Part shown: piece after piece, positions 1 through 12,232 of the stretch
Numbering within the stretch: position 1 is the first letter of the stretch
How the letters are laid out: each line of letters begins with the position of its first letter
NCBI RefSeq assembly: GCF_006346395.1
Contig: NZ_VDMS01000002.1
Coordinates: forward strand, 248,001-312,000
DNA: 64,000 nucleotides
Reading direction: 5' to 3'
Source of the DNA: Nocardioides plantarum
GTDB lineage: Bacteria > Actinomycetota > Actinomycetes > Propionibacteriales > Nocardioidaceae
Notes under the pieces: generated by a model
What the model saw: the letters and a program-made list of their open reading frames with translations, nothing else
What the model was told of the DNA's origin: nothing
Database searches by the model: none
Translations under genes and position numbers: made by a program

Positions 1-815
1 AGTGCGGCGAGCGCGACGGCCTGCGTGACCGCCGACAGGTGGTAGGGCAGCCGGACCACGCGGATCGCGTCGCAGATCGCCGGGTCGGCGGCGAGGTAGC
101 CCAGCCGCAGGCCCGCCCCGGCGAAGGCCTTGCTCATCGTGCGCGTCACCACCAGGTTGCGGTGGGCCGGCAGCAGCTCGAGCGCCGACGGCACGCCCGT
201 ACGGCGGAACTCGCCGTAGGCCTCGTCGACCACGACGATCCCGTCGTCGCCGACGGCCTCGCACAACGTCGTCACCGCGGCCTGCGGGAGGGCGGTGCCG
301 GTGGGGTTGTTGGGCGAGGGCAGCAGCACGACCGACGGACGCTCGGCCTCGACGAGCGCGCGGGCGGCGTCGAGGTCGAGGCTGAAGTCGCCGTCGCGTC
401 GCCCGGCGACCCAGCGGGTGCTGGTGTCGCGGGCGTACTCGGGATACATCGAGTACGTCGGGGCGAAGCTCAGCGCGGTGCGTCCCGGGCCCCCGAAGGC
501 CTGGAGCAGCTGGAGCATGACCTCGTTGGACCCGTTGGCCGCCCACACCTGCTCGGGCGCGACGCCGTGGGGCGTGTCGGCCGAGAGGTACGCCGCGAGC
601 CCGGCCCGCAGCTCGACGAGCTCGCGGTCGGGGTAGCGGTTGAGCGTCACCGCCGCGTGGGCGACGGCGGTCGCGATGTCGGCGACGACGGCGGACGAGG
701 GCCCGTAGGGGTTCTCGTTGACGTTGAGCTGCACGGGGGCGCGCTCGAGCGAGAGCTGGGGGGCGCCGTACGGCTCGATGCCGCGCAGCTCCTCCCGCAG
801 GGGAGGCCAGGTCAT
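1..815 (-). CDS. hisC: Histidinol-phosphate aminotransferase, 3' end outside the window
   Basis: This PLP enzyme converts imidazole-acetol phosphate to histidinol phosphate in histidine synthesis. The frame starts with ATG at 815, whose last bases overlap the hisD stop as ATGA, and stays open to the left edge. About 271 of the usual ~360 residues are visible. The N-terminus contains [11 protein letters not shown], the family's substrate-side motif. Near residue 229 (codon at 129-131) is [15 protein letters not shown], where the lysine is the expected PLP Schiff-base residue. It lies directly downstream of hisD in the usual his operon order. The C-terminal arginine that binds substrate phosphate is beyond the window, so completeness cannot be judged. 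Confidence 0.95.
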   Translation of the reverse strand, partial: MTWPPLREELRGIEPYGAPQLSLERAPVQLNVNENPYGPSSAVVADIATAVAHAAVTLNRYPDRELVELRAGLAAYLSADTPHGVAPEQVWAANGSNEVMLQLLQAFGGPGRTALSFAPTYSMYPEYARDTSTRWVAGRRDGDFSLDLDAARALVEAERPSVVLLPSPNNPTGTALPQAAVTTLCEAVGDDGIVVVDEAYGEFRRTGVPSALELLPAHRNLVVTRTMSKAFAGAGLRLGYLAADPAICDAIRVVRLPYHLSAVTQAVALAA

Positions 816-2122
816 CGCGTGGTTCGCGAGAAGCGGACCCGGACGGACTCGCCGTGCGCGGGGAGGTCCTCGGCCTCGGCCAGCGTCACGACGTGGTCGG
901 CGACGGCCTGCAGACCTTGTCGCGAGTAGTCGACGACGTGGATCGACTTGGTGAAGTTGCGTACCGAGAGCCCGCTGCTGTGGCAGGCGCAGCCACCCGT
1001 GGGGAGCACGTGGTTGGAGCCGGCGCAGTAGTCGCCGAGCGCGGTGGGCGCGTGGTCGCCGACGAAGATCGCGCCCGCGTTGCGGATGCGGGCGGCCACG
1101 GCAGCGGCGTCGCGGGTCTGCACCTCGAGGTGCTCGGCGGCGTAGGCGTCGGCGACCGCGATGCCCTGGTCGAGGTCGTCGACCAGGACGATGGCGGACT
1201 GCCGGCCCGACAGCGCCTGGTGCACCCGCTCGCTGTGCTTGGTGGAGGCGACCAGGGTCTCGAGCCGGTCCTCGACCTGCCGGGCGAGCTGCTCGGAGTC
1301 GGTGATCAGCACCGCGCCGGCGAGCGGGTCGTGCTCGGCCTCGGCGACCAGGTCGGCGGCGACGTAGTCGGGGTCGGCGCTGTCGTCGGCGAGGATGGCG
1401 ACCTCGGTCGGGCCGGCCTCGGAGTCGATGCCGATCTGGCCCTTGAGCAGCCGCTTGGCCGTGACGACGTAGATGTTGCCGGGCCCGGTCACCATGTCGA
1501 CGCGCGCGCAGGGGCCGACGCCGTAGGCGAACATCGCGATGGCCTGGGCGCCGCCGACGGCGTAGACCTCGTCGATGCCCAGCAGGGCGCAGGCCGCCAG
1601 GATCGTCGGGTGCGGCAGCCCGCCGAACTCCTGCTGCGGTGAGGACGACAGCGCGATGGAGGGGACGCCGGCGACCTGCGCCGGGACGACGTTCATCAGC
1701 ACCGTGGAGACCAGCGGCGCGAGGCCGCCGGGGACGTAGAGCCCCACGCGCCCGACCGCGACCTTGCGGTGCACGATGCGCGCGCCCGGCCCGAAGTCGG
1801 TGGTCACGTCGTGCTCGAGCTCGCGCTCGCTGGCGGCGCGCAGGCGCGCGATCGACTCCTCGAGACCGGCGCGGACGTCGGGGTCGAGCTGCTCCAGCGC
1901 CTGGTCGATGGCCGCGCGCGGGACCCGGACGTCGTCGGCGTCGACGCCGTCGAACCGCCGGCCGTAGTCGAGGATCGCCTCGAGCCCTCGGGTGCGCACC
2001 GCCTCGCAGATCTCATGCACCGCCGGGACCGCCGCCTCGACGTCGAAGTCCGCGCGGGGTACGGCGGCTCGATAGTCGAGCGTGGAGCGGTCGGCCCCAC
2101 GCAGGTCGATACGACGGATCAT
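812..2122 (-). CDS. hisD: Histidinol dehydrogenase
   Basis: This enzyme carries out the last two steps of histidine synthesis, an NAD-dependent four-electron oxidation of L-histidinol to L-histidine. At 436 residues it has normal family length. Visible motifs are GPGNIYV near 213, [12 protein letters not shown] near 235, AEHDP near 261, the catalytic Glu-His in AAEHLEV near 330, and [10 protein letters not shown] near 368 with zinc-ligand histidines. The start is ATG at 2122. A TAGACT -10 hexamer lies only 6 nt upstream and there is no Shine-Dalgarno sequence, so the mRNA is probably leaderless. The stop overlaps the hisC start by 4 nt, indicating a coupled operon. Confidence 0.97.
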   Translation of the reverse strand: MIRRIDLRGADRSTLDYRAAVPRADFDVEAAVPAVHEICEAVRTRGLEAILDYGRRFDGVDADDVRVPRAAIDQALEQLDPDVRAGLEESIARLRAASERELEHDVTTDFGPGARIVHRKVAVGRVGLYVPGGLAPLVSTVLMNVVPAQVAGVPSIALSSSPQQEFGGLPHPTILAACALLGIDEVYAVGGAQAIAMFAYGVGPCARVDMVTGPGNIYVVTAKRLLKGQIGIDSEAGPTEVAILADDSADPDYVAADLVAEAEHDPLAGAVLITDSEQLARQVEDRLETLVASTKHSERVHQALSGRQSAIVLVDDLDQGIAVADAYAAEHLEVQTRDAAAVAARIRNAGAIFVGDHAPTALGDYCAGSNHVLPTGGCACHSSGLSVRNFTKSIHVVDYSRQGLQAVADHVVTLAEAEDLPAHGESVRVRFSRTTR

Positions 2123-2128
2123 GCGCCC

Positions 2129-2134
2129 AGTCTA
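2129..2134 (-). promoter_or_regulatory. -10 element of hisD (probable leaderless start)
   Basis: TAGACT on the minus strand, separated by 6 nt from the hisD ATG. No convincing -35 is seen. Confidence 0.6.
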
Positions 2135-2224
2135 GGAGGGCGGCGACCACCCGTCCGCGCCGGTGACGCGGGCTGGGACCCCGGGGGCCACCCGTCGGGG
2201 TCGGGGCGGCGGCCCGACCGCGTA

Positions 2225-2230
2225 TAGGTT
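2225..2230 (+). promoter_or_regulatory. -10 element for the LON-domain gene
   Basis: TAGGTT (within TATAGGTT) ends 7 nt before the GTG at 2238. This spacing suggests transcription starts at or next to the start codon, and it helps fix that start. Confidence 0.6.
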
Positions 2231-2237
2231 GTCGGAC

Positions 2238-2903
2238 GTGACCGTCGAGCTGCCGATGTTCCCGCTGAACTCGGTGCTGTTCCCCGGGCTGAGCGTGCCG
2301 CTCCACGTGTTCGAGGACCGCTACCGCGCGCTCGTGCACCACCTGCTGCGCGTCGAGGACCCGACCGAGCGGGTCTTCGGCTCCGTCGGGATCCGGGAGG
2401 GCTACGAGGTCGGCGACCACGGCGCCCAGTCGCTGTTCCGGGTGGGGTGCAAGGCGCTGCTGACCGAGATCGAGGCCAACCCCGACGGCAGCTTCGACGT
2501 CGTCGCCGTCGGCCTCGACCGGATCCAGCTCGACCGGCTCGACACCACCGGCGTCTTCCCGGTGGGTCACGTCGAGGAGCTCGGCGACCCCGGTGCCCCC
2601 GTCGGCGAGGACGTGCTCGAGCGGGCGCGGGCGACGTTCACCGCCTACCGGCAGGCCCTGTCCGAGATCCGGTCCGACCCCTACGAGGGGACGCTCCCCC
2701 GCGACCCGATCTACCTGTCCTGGACCCTCGCCGCCTGCGCGCCGCTCCCGCTCTCCGAGCGCCAGGCCCTCCTCGAGGCCGACGACGCCGAGACCCGGCT
2801 GGTGCTGGTCACCGACCTGCTCCGCTCCGAGCTGCGCGCCATGAACGTGATCGCCTCGCTGCCGGCGACCGAGGTGGCCCGCACCCGCTGGAGCCCGAAC
2901 TGA
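2238..2903 (+). CDS. LON N-terminal (PUA-like) substrate-binding domain protein
   Basis: This is a 221-residue stand-alone protein resembling the N-terminal substrate-binding domain of Lon protease. It lacks the AAA+ ATPase and the Ser-Lys protease parts. The opening MTVELPMFPLNSVLFPG and the following LHVFEDRY are the typical family start. GTG at 2238 was chosen because the preceding in-frame codons encode low-complexity Arg/Gly sequence and a TAGGTT hexamer sits 7 nt upstream. It is transcribed away from hisD. Such proteins are widespread in actinobacteria, but their role is not established; a part in recognising unfolded proteins is only a guess from the domain. Confidence 0.85.
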   Translation: MTVELPMFPLNSVLFPGLSVPLHVFEDRYRALVHHLLRVEDPTERVFGSVGIREGYEVGDHGAQSLFRVGCKALLTEIEANPDGSFDVVAVGLDRIQLDRLDTTGVFPVGHVEELGDPGAPVGEDVLERARATFTAYRQALSEIRSDPYEGTLPRDPIYLSWTLAACAPLPLSERQALLEADDAETRLVLVTDLLRSELRAMNVIASLPATEVARTRWSPN

Positions 2904-2914
2904 GCTCACCGTGG

Positions 2915-3013
2915 CCCTGCGAGGAACGAGCAGGGGCACGTCGTGAGCGAAGATCGAGCAAGCCCTGCGACCGAGGAACGAGGTCGCAACGGGCGCGTCG
3001 AGATCCCCGCAGC
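2915..3013 (+). repeat. Interspersed double-hairpin repeat, copy 1 (GAGGAACGA loops)
   Basis: Two hairpins share the same nine-base loop GAGGAACGA but have different stems. CCCTGC/GCAGGG closes the loop at 2921-2929 and TGCGACC/GGTCGCA closes the loop at 2973-2981. They are joined by a segment ending GAGCAAGC, and the element ends with GCGTCGA and CCGCAGC. It fills most of the gap between two co-directional genes and aligns base for base in spacing with the copy at 10094-10193. Confidence 0.8.
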
Positions 3014-3049
3014 GACAGCTCGTCCTGACCACGTACGAAAGGTCACCTC

Positions 3050-3538
3050 GTGCCCAAGAAGACCTCCGGCGGCACCCCCGCCACCGTCGCGCTGACCCGC
3101 GCCGGGGTCGAGTTCACGATCCGCGAGTACACCCACGACCCGCGCGTGACGTCGTACGGGCTCGAGGCGGCCGAGGCCCTGGGGGTCGAGCCGGAGCGGG
3201 TCCTCAAGACGCTGCTGGCCGACGTCGACGGGCGGCTGGTCGTCGGTGTCGTGCCCGTGACCGGCCAGCTCGACCTCAAGGCCCTCGCGCGGGCCGTCGG
3301 CGGACGGCGGGCCCAGATGGCCGATCCGGCTGCGGCCGAGCGGGCGACCGGCTACGTGGTGGGTGGCATCTCACCGGTGGGTCAGCGACGGCCGCACCCG
3401 ACCGTGGTGGACGCCTCGGCCCTCGAGCACCCGACGGTGCTGGTGTCCGGCGGGCGCCGCGGCCTCGACGTCGAGCTCTCCCCCGCCGACCTCGTGGCGG
3501 TCACCGGCGCGACGACCGCCCCGGTCGCGCGTCCCTGA
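3050..3538 (+). CDS. ybaK: YbaK/EbsC-type aminoacyl-tRNA deacylase
   Basis: A 162-residue protein of the YbaK/prolyl-tRNA editing family. Members hydrolyse mischarged tRNAs, for example Cys-tRNA(Pro), in trans. The order of motifs fits the YbaK subgroup: YTHDP near 27, RVLKTLLADVDG with the conserved Lys near 50, VGVVPVTGQLDLKALA, and GYVVGGISPVGQ near 105. GTG at 3050 is preceded by GAAAGG, a usable ribosome-binding site. A second, divergent member of the family lies at 43216. The exact tRNA substrate cannot be read from the sequence. Confidence 0.92.
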   Translation: MPKKTSGGTPATVALTRAGVEFTIREYTHDPRVTSYGLEAAEALGVEPERVLKTLLADVDGRLVVGVVPVTGQLDLKALARAVGGRRAQMADPAAAERATGYVVGGISPVGQRRPHPTVVDASALEHPTVLVSGGRRGLDVELSPADLVAVTGATTAPVARP

Positions 3539-3566
3539 GCCCTGCACCCCCTGCTCCCCACGACGT

Positions 3567-3600
3567 ACGACGGCCCGCTGCCACCGCAGCGGGCCGTCGT
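3567..3600. terminator. Bidirectional hairpin terminator
   Basis: A perfect 14-bp inverted repeat (arms 3567-3580 and 3587-3600, six-base centre) lies between convergent genes. There is no T-tract, which is usual for terminators in high-GC actinobacteria. Confidence 0.7.
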
Positions 3601-3633
3601 CTCGTGTCTGTGGGGGTGGGCGGAGGTCGGGCG

Positions 3634-5595
3634 TCAGTCGGTGGTGACCTTGATGACGCTGTGCGACACGTCACCGTCGGTCCAGACCGACATCCCGGCC
3701 GCCTTCAGCGGCTCGAGGTTGGCGAGCAGGTCCTCGTCGCCGCCGTCGGCCTGCACCGCCCGATCGAGCCAGTCGCCCTCGTCGAAGTCGACGAAGAGCA
3801 CGGCCGCGGCCCGGCCGGACTCGGCCACGACGTCCTGGTAGTCGTCGTCGTCGCCGAGGTCGCCGTCCCGGAGCAGCGCCTTGGTCCAGTCGGCGGAGAA
3901 GCTGCCTGCGACGTGGTCGCCGTCGGCCTGGTAGGCGAAGCCGCCGAGGTCGTCGTCGCCGACGCGGCCGAGCAGCTTGTCGAGGACGCCGGTGACGGCG
4001 TCGGAGTCGCCCTGGACCTTGACGCCGACCGGCTGGTCCGCAGGGCTGTCGGCGGTGAAGTCGACGTCGCCGCCGACGGCGATCGCGGCCGACTCGCCGG
4101 CGAGGGTCTCGGCGTCCTCGGGCAACTGGAGACCGGTCTGCTCCTCGATGGCCTTGATGCCGTCCTCGATGTCGAACAGGCCGCCGCTGGTCGACTCGAC
4201 GTAGTCGGTGAGGGTGGTGAACCAGCCCGTCTCGAACCCCATGCCGAAGGCGATCGCGGTGTCGCCGGGCAGGTCGGCGACGACGTCGTCGCCCCCGTCG
4301 GTGCGGTAGAGGTCGTCCAGGCCGAGGAAGTCGACGCTCGAGGCCGACTCGACCTCGAGGCCGCCGTCCTCGAACCGCACGGTGACGGCTGCGCCGTCGA
4401 AGTCCTCGAGGCTGTCCTCGATCGCCTGCGTCTCCTCGTCGCTGCCGGACCCGTCCTGGGCGCAGTCCGCGGACCCGAGGTCGTCGCCCAGGTCGTCGCC
4501 CAGGTCGTCGCCGAAGTCGTCGCCGAAGTCGTCGAGCTCGGTCGGGTAGGAGCAGGTGTCGCCGCCGAGCCCGAGTCCGCCGATGGCGTCGGCGATGAAC
4601 GGCCCCGCCCCGGGGGCGATGTAGGCGGTGAGGATGCCGGCGTCGCCGGCCTCGTCGGTCCACTTCTGGTAGTCGTCGTCATCGGCGAGCGCGTCGTCCT
4701 GCGCGGCGTCGGTGACGGCCTCGGCGATCTCGGTCGACTCGGCGATGACCACCCAGTCGCCCTGGATCGACCAGCCGCCCTGGGTGCTGCCGTCGGCGTC
4801 GTCGGGATCGGTCTCGGGGTCCTCGGGGGACGGGACGGCGTCGTCGACGGCGGGGCCACCACCCTCGGCACTGCCGGAGCCCTCGGCGCTGTTGGCGCTG
4901 TCGGAGTCCTCGCACGCCAGCAGCTTCTTCAGGCCGGCCTCGGCCTCGCCTGCGTCCTTGACCTGGACGACACCCACGGGAGCGACGCCCGAGCTGTCGG
5001 GAGCGAGCCCCTCGCCCACGTCGACCGCGGCGAAGCCGAAGCGGTCGCCCAGCCAGGGCTCGATGTCGTCGCCGAAGTCGACGCCGGGGCACAGGCCGTC
5101 CTTCTGGGCCAGCTCGAAGAGCTTGGCACGCAGGTCGTCGTCCTTGTCGATGTCGACGCTGTCGTCGAACGCCGGGAACTTCTTGAGCGTCTCGAGGGCC
5201 TCGAGCTTCTGCTTGCCGCTCGGGTCGAGGTCGATGCTGACGTAGGCGACCGTCGAGGCGGGCAGGGCCTCGGCCGGCTGGGGTCCGGTCGCGAAACCGA
5301 GCTGGTAGACGGCGAAGGCCCCGCCGGCGACCGCGGCGAGGCCGACGAGGCTGCCGCCGACGACGAGACCCTTGCGTCGGCCACCGCGGCCGGTGCCCTG
5401 GGCGGGCGGGGGCGGCGGGATCCGGCCGCCGCCGGTGCCGCTGTCGAGGAGCTCGGGCGCCCCGAACGGGGGCGGGGGCGGCGTACCGAACGGCGCCCCG
5501 AGCGGCGGGCCACTAGGCGGGCCACTGGGTGGGCCGGTGGGCGGGCCACTGGGCGGGCCGGCGGGCGGGCCGGCGGGCGGGAGGTTGCTGGACAT
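3634..5595 (-). CDS. DUF3352 membrane-anchored protein
   Basis: A 653-residue protein. Residues 1-70 are a Pro/Gly-rich tail built on repeats of GPPSGPP-like units. A basic stretch (GRGGRRKG) then leads into one membrane segment near 76-95. The rest is a large, very acidic domain facing outward. The domain opens with LPASTVAYVSIDLDPSGKQK and matches the DUF3352 pattern of an extracellular repeat domain following a single TM segment. It contains a low-complexity insert with repeats of DDLG/DDFG near 350. The family has no established function. ATG at 5595 is the first plausible start, and the gene converges with ybaK on a shared terminator. Confidence 0.82.
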   Translation of the reverse strand: MSSNLPPAGPPAGPPSGPPTGPPSGPPSGPPLGAPFGTPPPPPFGAPELLDSGTGGGRIPPPPPAQGTGRGGRRKGLVVGGSLVGLAAVAGGAFAVYQLGFATGPQPAEALPASTVAYVSIDLDPSGKQKLEALETLKKFPAFDDSVDIDKDDDLRAKLFELAQKDGLCPGVDFGDDIEPWLGDRFGFAAVDVGEGLAPDSSGVAPVGVVQVKDAGEAEAGLKKLLACEDSDSANSAEGSGSAEGGGPAVDDAVPSPEDPETDPDDADGSTQGGWSIQGDWVVIAESTEIAEAVTDAAQDDALADDDDYQKWTDEAGDAGILTAYIAPGAGPFIADAIGGLGLGGDTCSYPTELDDFGDDFGDDLGDDLGDDLGSADCAQDGSGSDEETQAIEDSLEDFDGAAVTVRFEDGGLEVESASSVDFLGLDDLYRTDGGDDVVADLPGDTAIAFGMGFETGWFTTLTDYVESTSGGLFDIEDGIKAIEEQTGLQLPEDAETLAGESAAIAVGGDVDFTADSPADQPVGVKVQGDSDAVTGVLDKLLGRVGDDDLGGFAYQADGDHVAGSFSADWTKALLRDGDLGDDDDYQDVVAESGRAAAVLFVDFDEGDWLDRAVQADGGDEDLLANLEPLKAAGMSVWTDGDVSHSVIKVTTD

Positions 5596-5730
5596 CGGTG
5601 GCCCTCTCTGGGCGGGCGTCGCAGCGCTCGTGCGTCACAACGGTTCGACGGGTCGACGGGTCGACGGATGGTACGACGCAGGCCCGACCGCTGCGGTTCC
5701 CGGCCGACGGTCCGCGTCGTCACCGCGTCG

Positions 5731-6386
5731 TCAGGAGGGCGAGGCCGCCTGCGGCGGGATCGGGGGTTGGCCGAGGTCGATGCGGCGTGCCTCGCCCGCC
5801 CCGGCCGACACCCCGCTGCTGAACAGGTAGCTCACCGTGAGCCCCACGAGCGCGGCCAGGGGCAGCACCACGAACGGGCTCAGCTGGTCGATGCTCAGGT
5901 CGCCGTCGAGCATGGTGCCGTTGGCGGCCTTCGCCGCCGCCGCGGTCGGGTCGGAGGGGCCCAGGGCGAGGCCGACCCGGTAGCACAGGAACACCGCGAG
6001 GGCGCTCGAGGCAGTGACGACCACCACGCTCACCAGCTCCGAGCGCCGACAGAGCACAGCGACGAGCACGCCGAGCACGAGGCCGGTCACCGCGGTGACC
6101 AGCATGAAGGTGCCGACCACGCCGAACACCCGGATGAGGGAGTCACGATCGATGCTGCCGTCGACCCGCTCGCCGACCATCCAGGTGCCGTCGACGACGA
6201 CGCCCGACGCGGGCGTGACCCACCGCTCCCAGCACCAGCCCGCGGCAGCGCCGACCACGGCGAAGACGACCACCACGGCGAGGTTCTCCAGCAGGAGGCC
6301 TCGCCACGCGACGCGCGGGCCCGGCGTACGCCGACCGGCCGGGTCGGAGGCGGAGCCCATGGGCACGGGCTCGGGCGTGGGGCTGC

Positions 6387-6390
<4 letters not shown>
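5731..6390 (-). CDS. Small multi-pass membrane protein (DUF2567-like)
   Basis: 219 residues. The GTG at 6390 overlaps the dnaE stop as GTGA, so it is probably translationally coupled to dnaE. After a short Pro-rich head there are four hydrophobic segments, at roughly 28-50, 90-112, 118-142 and 175-198. Between the first two is a loop with GWCWERWVTPASG. Layout and length recall actinobacterial DUF2567 proteins, but this is a weak assignment. No enzymatic motif is visible. Confidence 0.65.
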
Positions 6391-9932
<3,542 letters not shown>

Positions 9933-10040
9933 CTGGTGGGCGCTCCTCGAGGTCGGGCGTGCGGGCATGCTCCCGCCCGGCTGGGGCGGTGAAGACACGG
10001 GCCGACGGGGGAAGATCGACGATCCCGGGGGAAGGTGATC

Positions 10041-10046
10041 AGCCTA
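10041..10046 (-). promoter_or_regulatory. Possible -10 element of dnaE
   Basis: TAGGCT on the minus strand would give a leader of about 100 nt to ATG 9932. The -35 is not clear. Confidence 0.4.
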
Positions 10047-10093
10047 CGGCAGCCGATGGATCGATCGAAGCACGAACCACCGACAAGCCGGCA

Positions 10094-10193
10094 GCCGAGC
10101 GCGAGGAACGAGCGCTCGGCGTCGCCGGCGCAGGTTGAGCAAGCGTCGCGGGTGAGGAACGAACCCGCGACAGCGCGTCGAAACCACCGCAGC
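10094..10193 (+). repeat. Interspersed double-hairpin repeat, copy 2 (GAGGAACGA loops)
   Basis: The same architecture as copy 1 at 2915. Stem GCCGAGCGC/GCGCTCGGC closes a GAGGAACGA loop at 10103-10111. Stem TCGCGGGT/ACCCGCGA closes a GAGGAACGA loop at 10154-10162. TTGAGCAAGC lies between them and GCGTCGAAACC plus CCGCAGC follow. The stem bases differ from copy 1 while pairing is kept. It occupies much of the 335-nt gap between dnaE and the acetyltransferase gene; otherwise the gap holds only a possible dnaE promoter and short tandem repeats. Confidence 0.82.
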
Positions 10194-10249
10194 AACACGT
10201 CGACCGGGCCACGCCACGAGGTCGTCGACACCCCGCCGTACGACGCCCA

Positions 10250-10282
10250 GCCCAGCTCAGCCCCAGCTCAGCCCCAGCTCAT
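10250..10282. repeat. Three 11-nt tandem repeats spanning a stop codon
   Basis: Three near-perfect copies of an 11-nt unit (CCCCAGCTCAG on the plus strand). They cover the last codons and the stop of the acetyltransferase gene and continue beyond it. Confidence 0.75.
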
Positions 10283-10714
10283 CCGCAGGTCGGGCGCCTT
10301 CTCCTCGTTGTCGCTGCCGTCGGTGTGCTCGCGCTCGACGAGCCCGTGACGTGCGTAGAATGCCCGGGCGGGGGTGTTGCTCTCGAACACCCACAGCGAG
10401 AACCCGTCGGGGCGCAGGGCCTGGGCGAGCTCGAGGAGCATCGAGCCGATCCCCTGCCCGGCGTGTGCCGGCAGCACGTAGAGGTCGTCGAGCCAGGTCG
10501 GCGTGAGCCGGACGTAGCCGACCACCGAGCCGTCGAGCTCGGCGACCCACACCTCGTCGTGCTCCAGACGCCCCGTGAGCCACCGCCGGACCTCGTCGTC
10601 GGGGTGGACGCCCGCCGGCATCGGCGCGGCCCGTCGCGAGGCCAGGTGCACCGCGGTGACAGCCTCCGCGTCGGGGACGTCGCCGCGACGCAGGTGGACG
10701 TCAGTCAGCCGCAC
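10268..10714 (-). CDS. GNAT-family N-acetyltransferase
   Basis: A 148-residue GCN5-related acetyltransferase. Visible are beta strands with [16 protein letters not shown] near 55, the acetyl-CoA pyrophosphate-binding turn [13 protein letters not shown] near 83 (Q/RxxGxG/A pattern), and the C-terminal [17 protein letters not shown], typical of the family. The substrate is unknown. The GTG start overlaps the 3' end of rluD by 14 nt, placing it in the lspA-rluD transcription unit. The final codons lie in a tandem repeat. Confidence 0.9.
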   Translation of the reverse strand: MRLTDVHLRRGDVPDAEAVTAVHLASRRAAPMPAGVHPDDEVRRWLTGRLEHDEVWVAELDGSVVGYVRLTPTWLDDLYVLPAHAGQGIGSMLLELAQALRPDGFSLWVFESNTPARAFYARHGLVEREHTDGSDNEEKAPDLRMSWG

Positions 10715-11633
10715 GCACGACCTCGAGGGCGGCCGCGAGGTCGTCGGGGTAGGGCGACTCGTACTCGACGTAGGTGCCGGTCTCGGGGTGCTCGAAGCCG
10801 AGCTTGACCGCGTGGAGCCACTGCCGGGTCAGGCCGAAGCGCTTGGCCAGGGTCGGGTCGGCGCCGTAGGTCAGGTCACCGACGCAGGGGTGCTTGAGGG
10901 CCGACATGTGCACCCGGATCTGGTGGGTGCGGCCGGTCTCGAGGTGGACCTCGAGCAGGCTCGCGAAGCGGTGGGCCTCGAGGGTCTCGTAGTGGGTGAC
11001 GCTGGGCCGCCCGCCGTCGAGGACCGCGAAGCGGTGGTCGGCCCCGGGGTGCCGGGCGATGGGCGCGTCGATGGTGCCCTCGTGCGGGTCGGGGTGACCC
11101 TGCACGAGCGCGTGGTAGGTCTTGTCGACCGTGCGGTCACGGAAGGCGTTCTTGAGCACCGAGTAGGCGTGCTCGGACTTGCAGATCACCATCACCCCGG
11201 ACGTGCCCACGTCGAGGCGTTGGACGATGCCCTGCCGCTCGGACGCGCCGGAGGTGGCGATGCGGAACCCCGCACCGGCCAGGTGACCGACGACGGTCGG
11301 TCCCGACCAGCCCGGCGAGGGGTGGACGGCGACCCCGACGGGCTTGTCGATCACCACGATCGCGTCGTCGTCGTGGATGATCCCGATGCCCTCGACGACC
11401 TCGGGCTTGACCTCGAGGAAGTCGACCTCGACCGGGATCTCGACGGCGAGGTCGACCCCGGGCAGCACGCGGTCACTCTTGCTCACCGACGCCCCGTCGA
11501 GGAGCACGAGCCCCCGGGTGATCAGCTCGGCCGAGCGGGTGCGGGACAGGCCGAACATCTGTGCCATCGCGGAGTCGACGCGCTCCCCCGCGAGCGACTC
11601 CGGCACGGGCAGGCTCCGGTGCTCGGACGTCAC
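10701..11633 (-). CDS. rluD: RluD-like 23S rRNA pseudouridine synthase
   Basis: 310 residues. An N-terminal S4 RNA-binding domain ([13 protein letters not shown] ... SRTRSAELI) is followed by the RluA-type catalytic domain. The catalytic aspartate lies in [12 protein letters not shown] near residue 140. The usual motif is HRLD, so the preceding His is Gln here; the Asp that attacks the base is kept. [10 protein letters not shown] near 233 and GDLTYG near 250 are also standard. The GTG start overlaps the lspA stop as GTGA. lspA-rluD adjacency is common in actinobacteria and outside them. Confidence 0.93.
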   Translation of the reverse strand: MTSEHRSLPVPESLAGERVDSAMAQMFGLSRTRSAELITRGLVLLDGASVSKSDRVLPGVDLAVEIPVEVDFLEVKPEVVEGIGIIHDDDAIVVIDKPVGVAVHPSPGWSGPTVVGHLAGAGFRIATSGASERQGIVQRLDVGTSGVMVICKSEHAYSVLKNAFRDRTVDKTYHALVQGHPDPHEGTIDAPIARHPGADHRFAVLDGGRPSVTHYETLEAHRFASLLEVHLETGRTHQIRVHMSALKHPCVGDLTYGADPTLAKRFGLTRQWLHAVKLGFEHPETGTYVEYESPYPDDLAAALEVVRAAD

Positions 11634-12232
11634 GGTGCTCCCTTGATCTCGTCGGGCTCGGTCTCGGCCCGGTCGTCCTCGGTGGGGTCGTCCTCGGTCC
11701 GGTCGTCCTCGGTCCGGTCGTCGGCCCGGGTGCCGTCGAGCCCGATGCCGCGCACGGCCTGGACGACGATGAGCCCGGCCGCGACGTTGATGCAGATGTC
11801 GGCGACGTTGAACACCGGCCAGTGGGGCAGCTGCAGGAAGTCGACGACGTGGCCACGCATCGGGCCGGGCTCGCGAAGCAACCGGTCGGTCAGGTTGCCG
11901 GTGATGCCGGCCAGCAGCAGCCCGAGGGCGACCGCCCAGGTGGCACTGCCGATGCGTCGCGCGTAGTAGAGGACGGCGAGGGCCGCCAGGATCGCGACGA
12001 CCGTGATCAGCGGGGTCAGCCCGGTGCCGGTGCTGAACGCGGCACCGGGGTTGTAGGTCAGGTGCAGCTGGAGCAGGTCACCGACGACCCGGACGTCGGA
12101 CCGCCCCTCGAGCCGGTCGACGGCCACGAGCTTGGAGACCTGGTCGACGGCGTAGGCCGCAAGGGCCACGAGGACGAAGACCAAGCGGCGCCGGACTGAT
12201 GGGCCTACCGGCGTTCCTCGCGCTGCTTGCAT
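11630..12232 (-). CDS. lspA: Lipoprotein signal peptidase (signal peptidase II)
   Basis: This membrane aspartyl protease cleaves prolipoprotein signal peptides. About 200 residues with four membrane segments. The catalytic aspartates are in GNLTDRL and [10 protein letters not shown], and [13 protein letters not shown] at the N-terminus and [12 protein letters not shown] are conserved. The C-terminus is an acidic tail of RTEDD-like repeats encoded by 15-nt units. ATG at 12232 overlaps the 3' end of the upstream zinc-finger gene by 28 nt and lacks a clear ribosome-binding site. A TTG some 45 nt downstream is an alternative start. Confidence 0.92.
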   Translation of the reverse strand: MQAARGTPVGPSVRRRLVFVLVALAAYAVDQVSKLVAVDRLEGRSDVRVVGDLLQLHLTYNPGAAFSTGTGLTPLITVVAILAALAVLYYARRIGSATWAVALGLLLAGITGNLTDRLLREPGPMRGHVVDFLQLPHWPVFNVADICINVAAGLIVVQAVRGIGLDGTRADDRTEDDRTEDDPTEDDRAETEPDEIKGAP

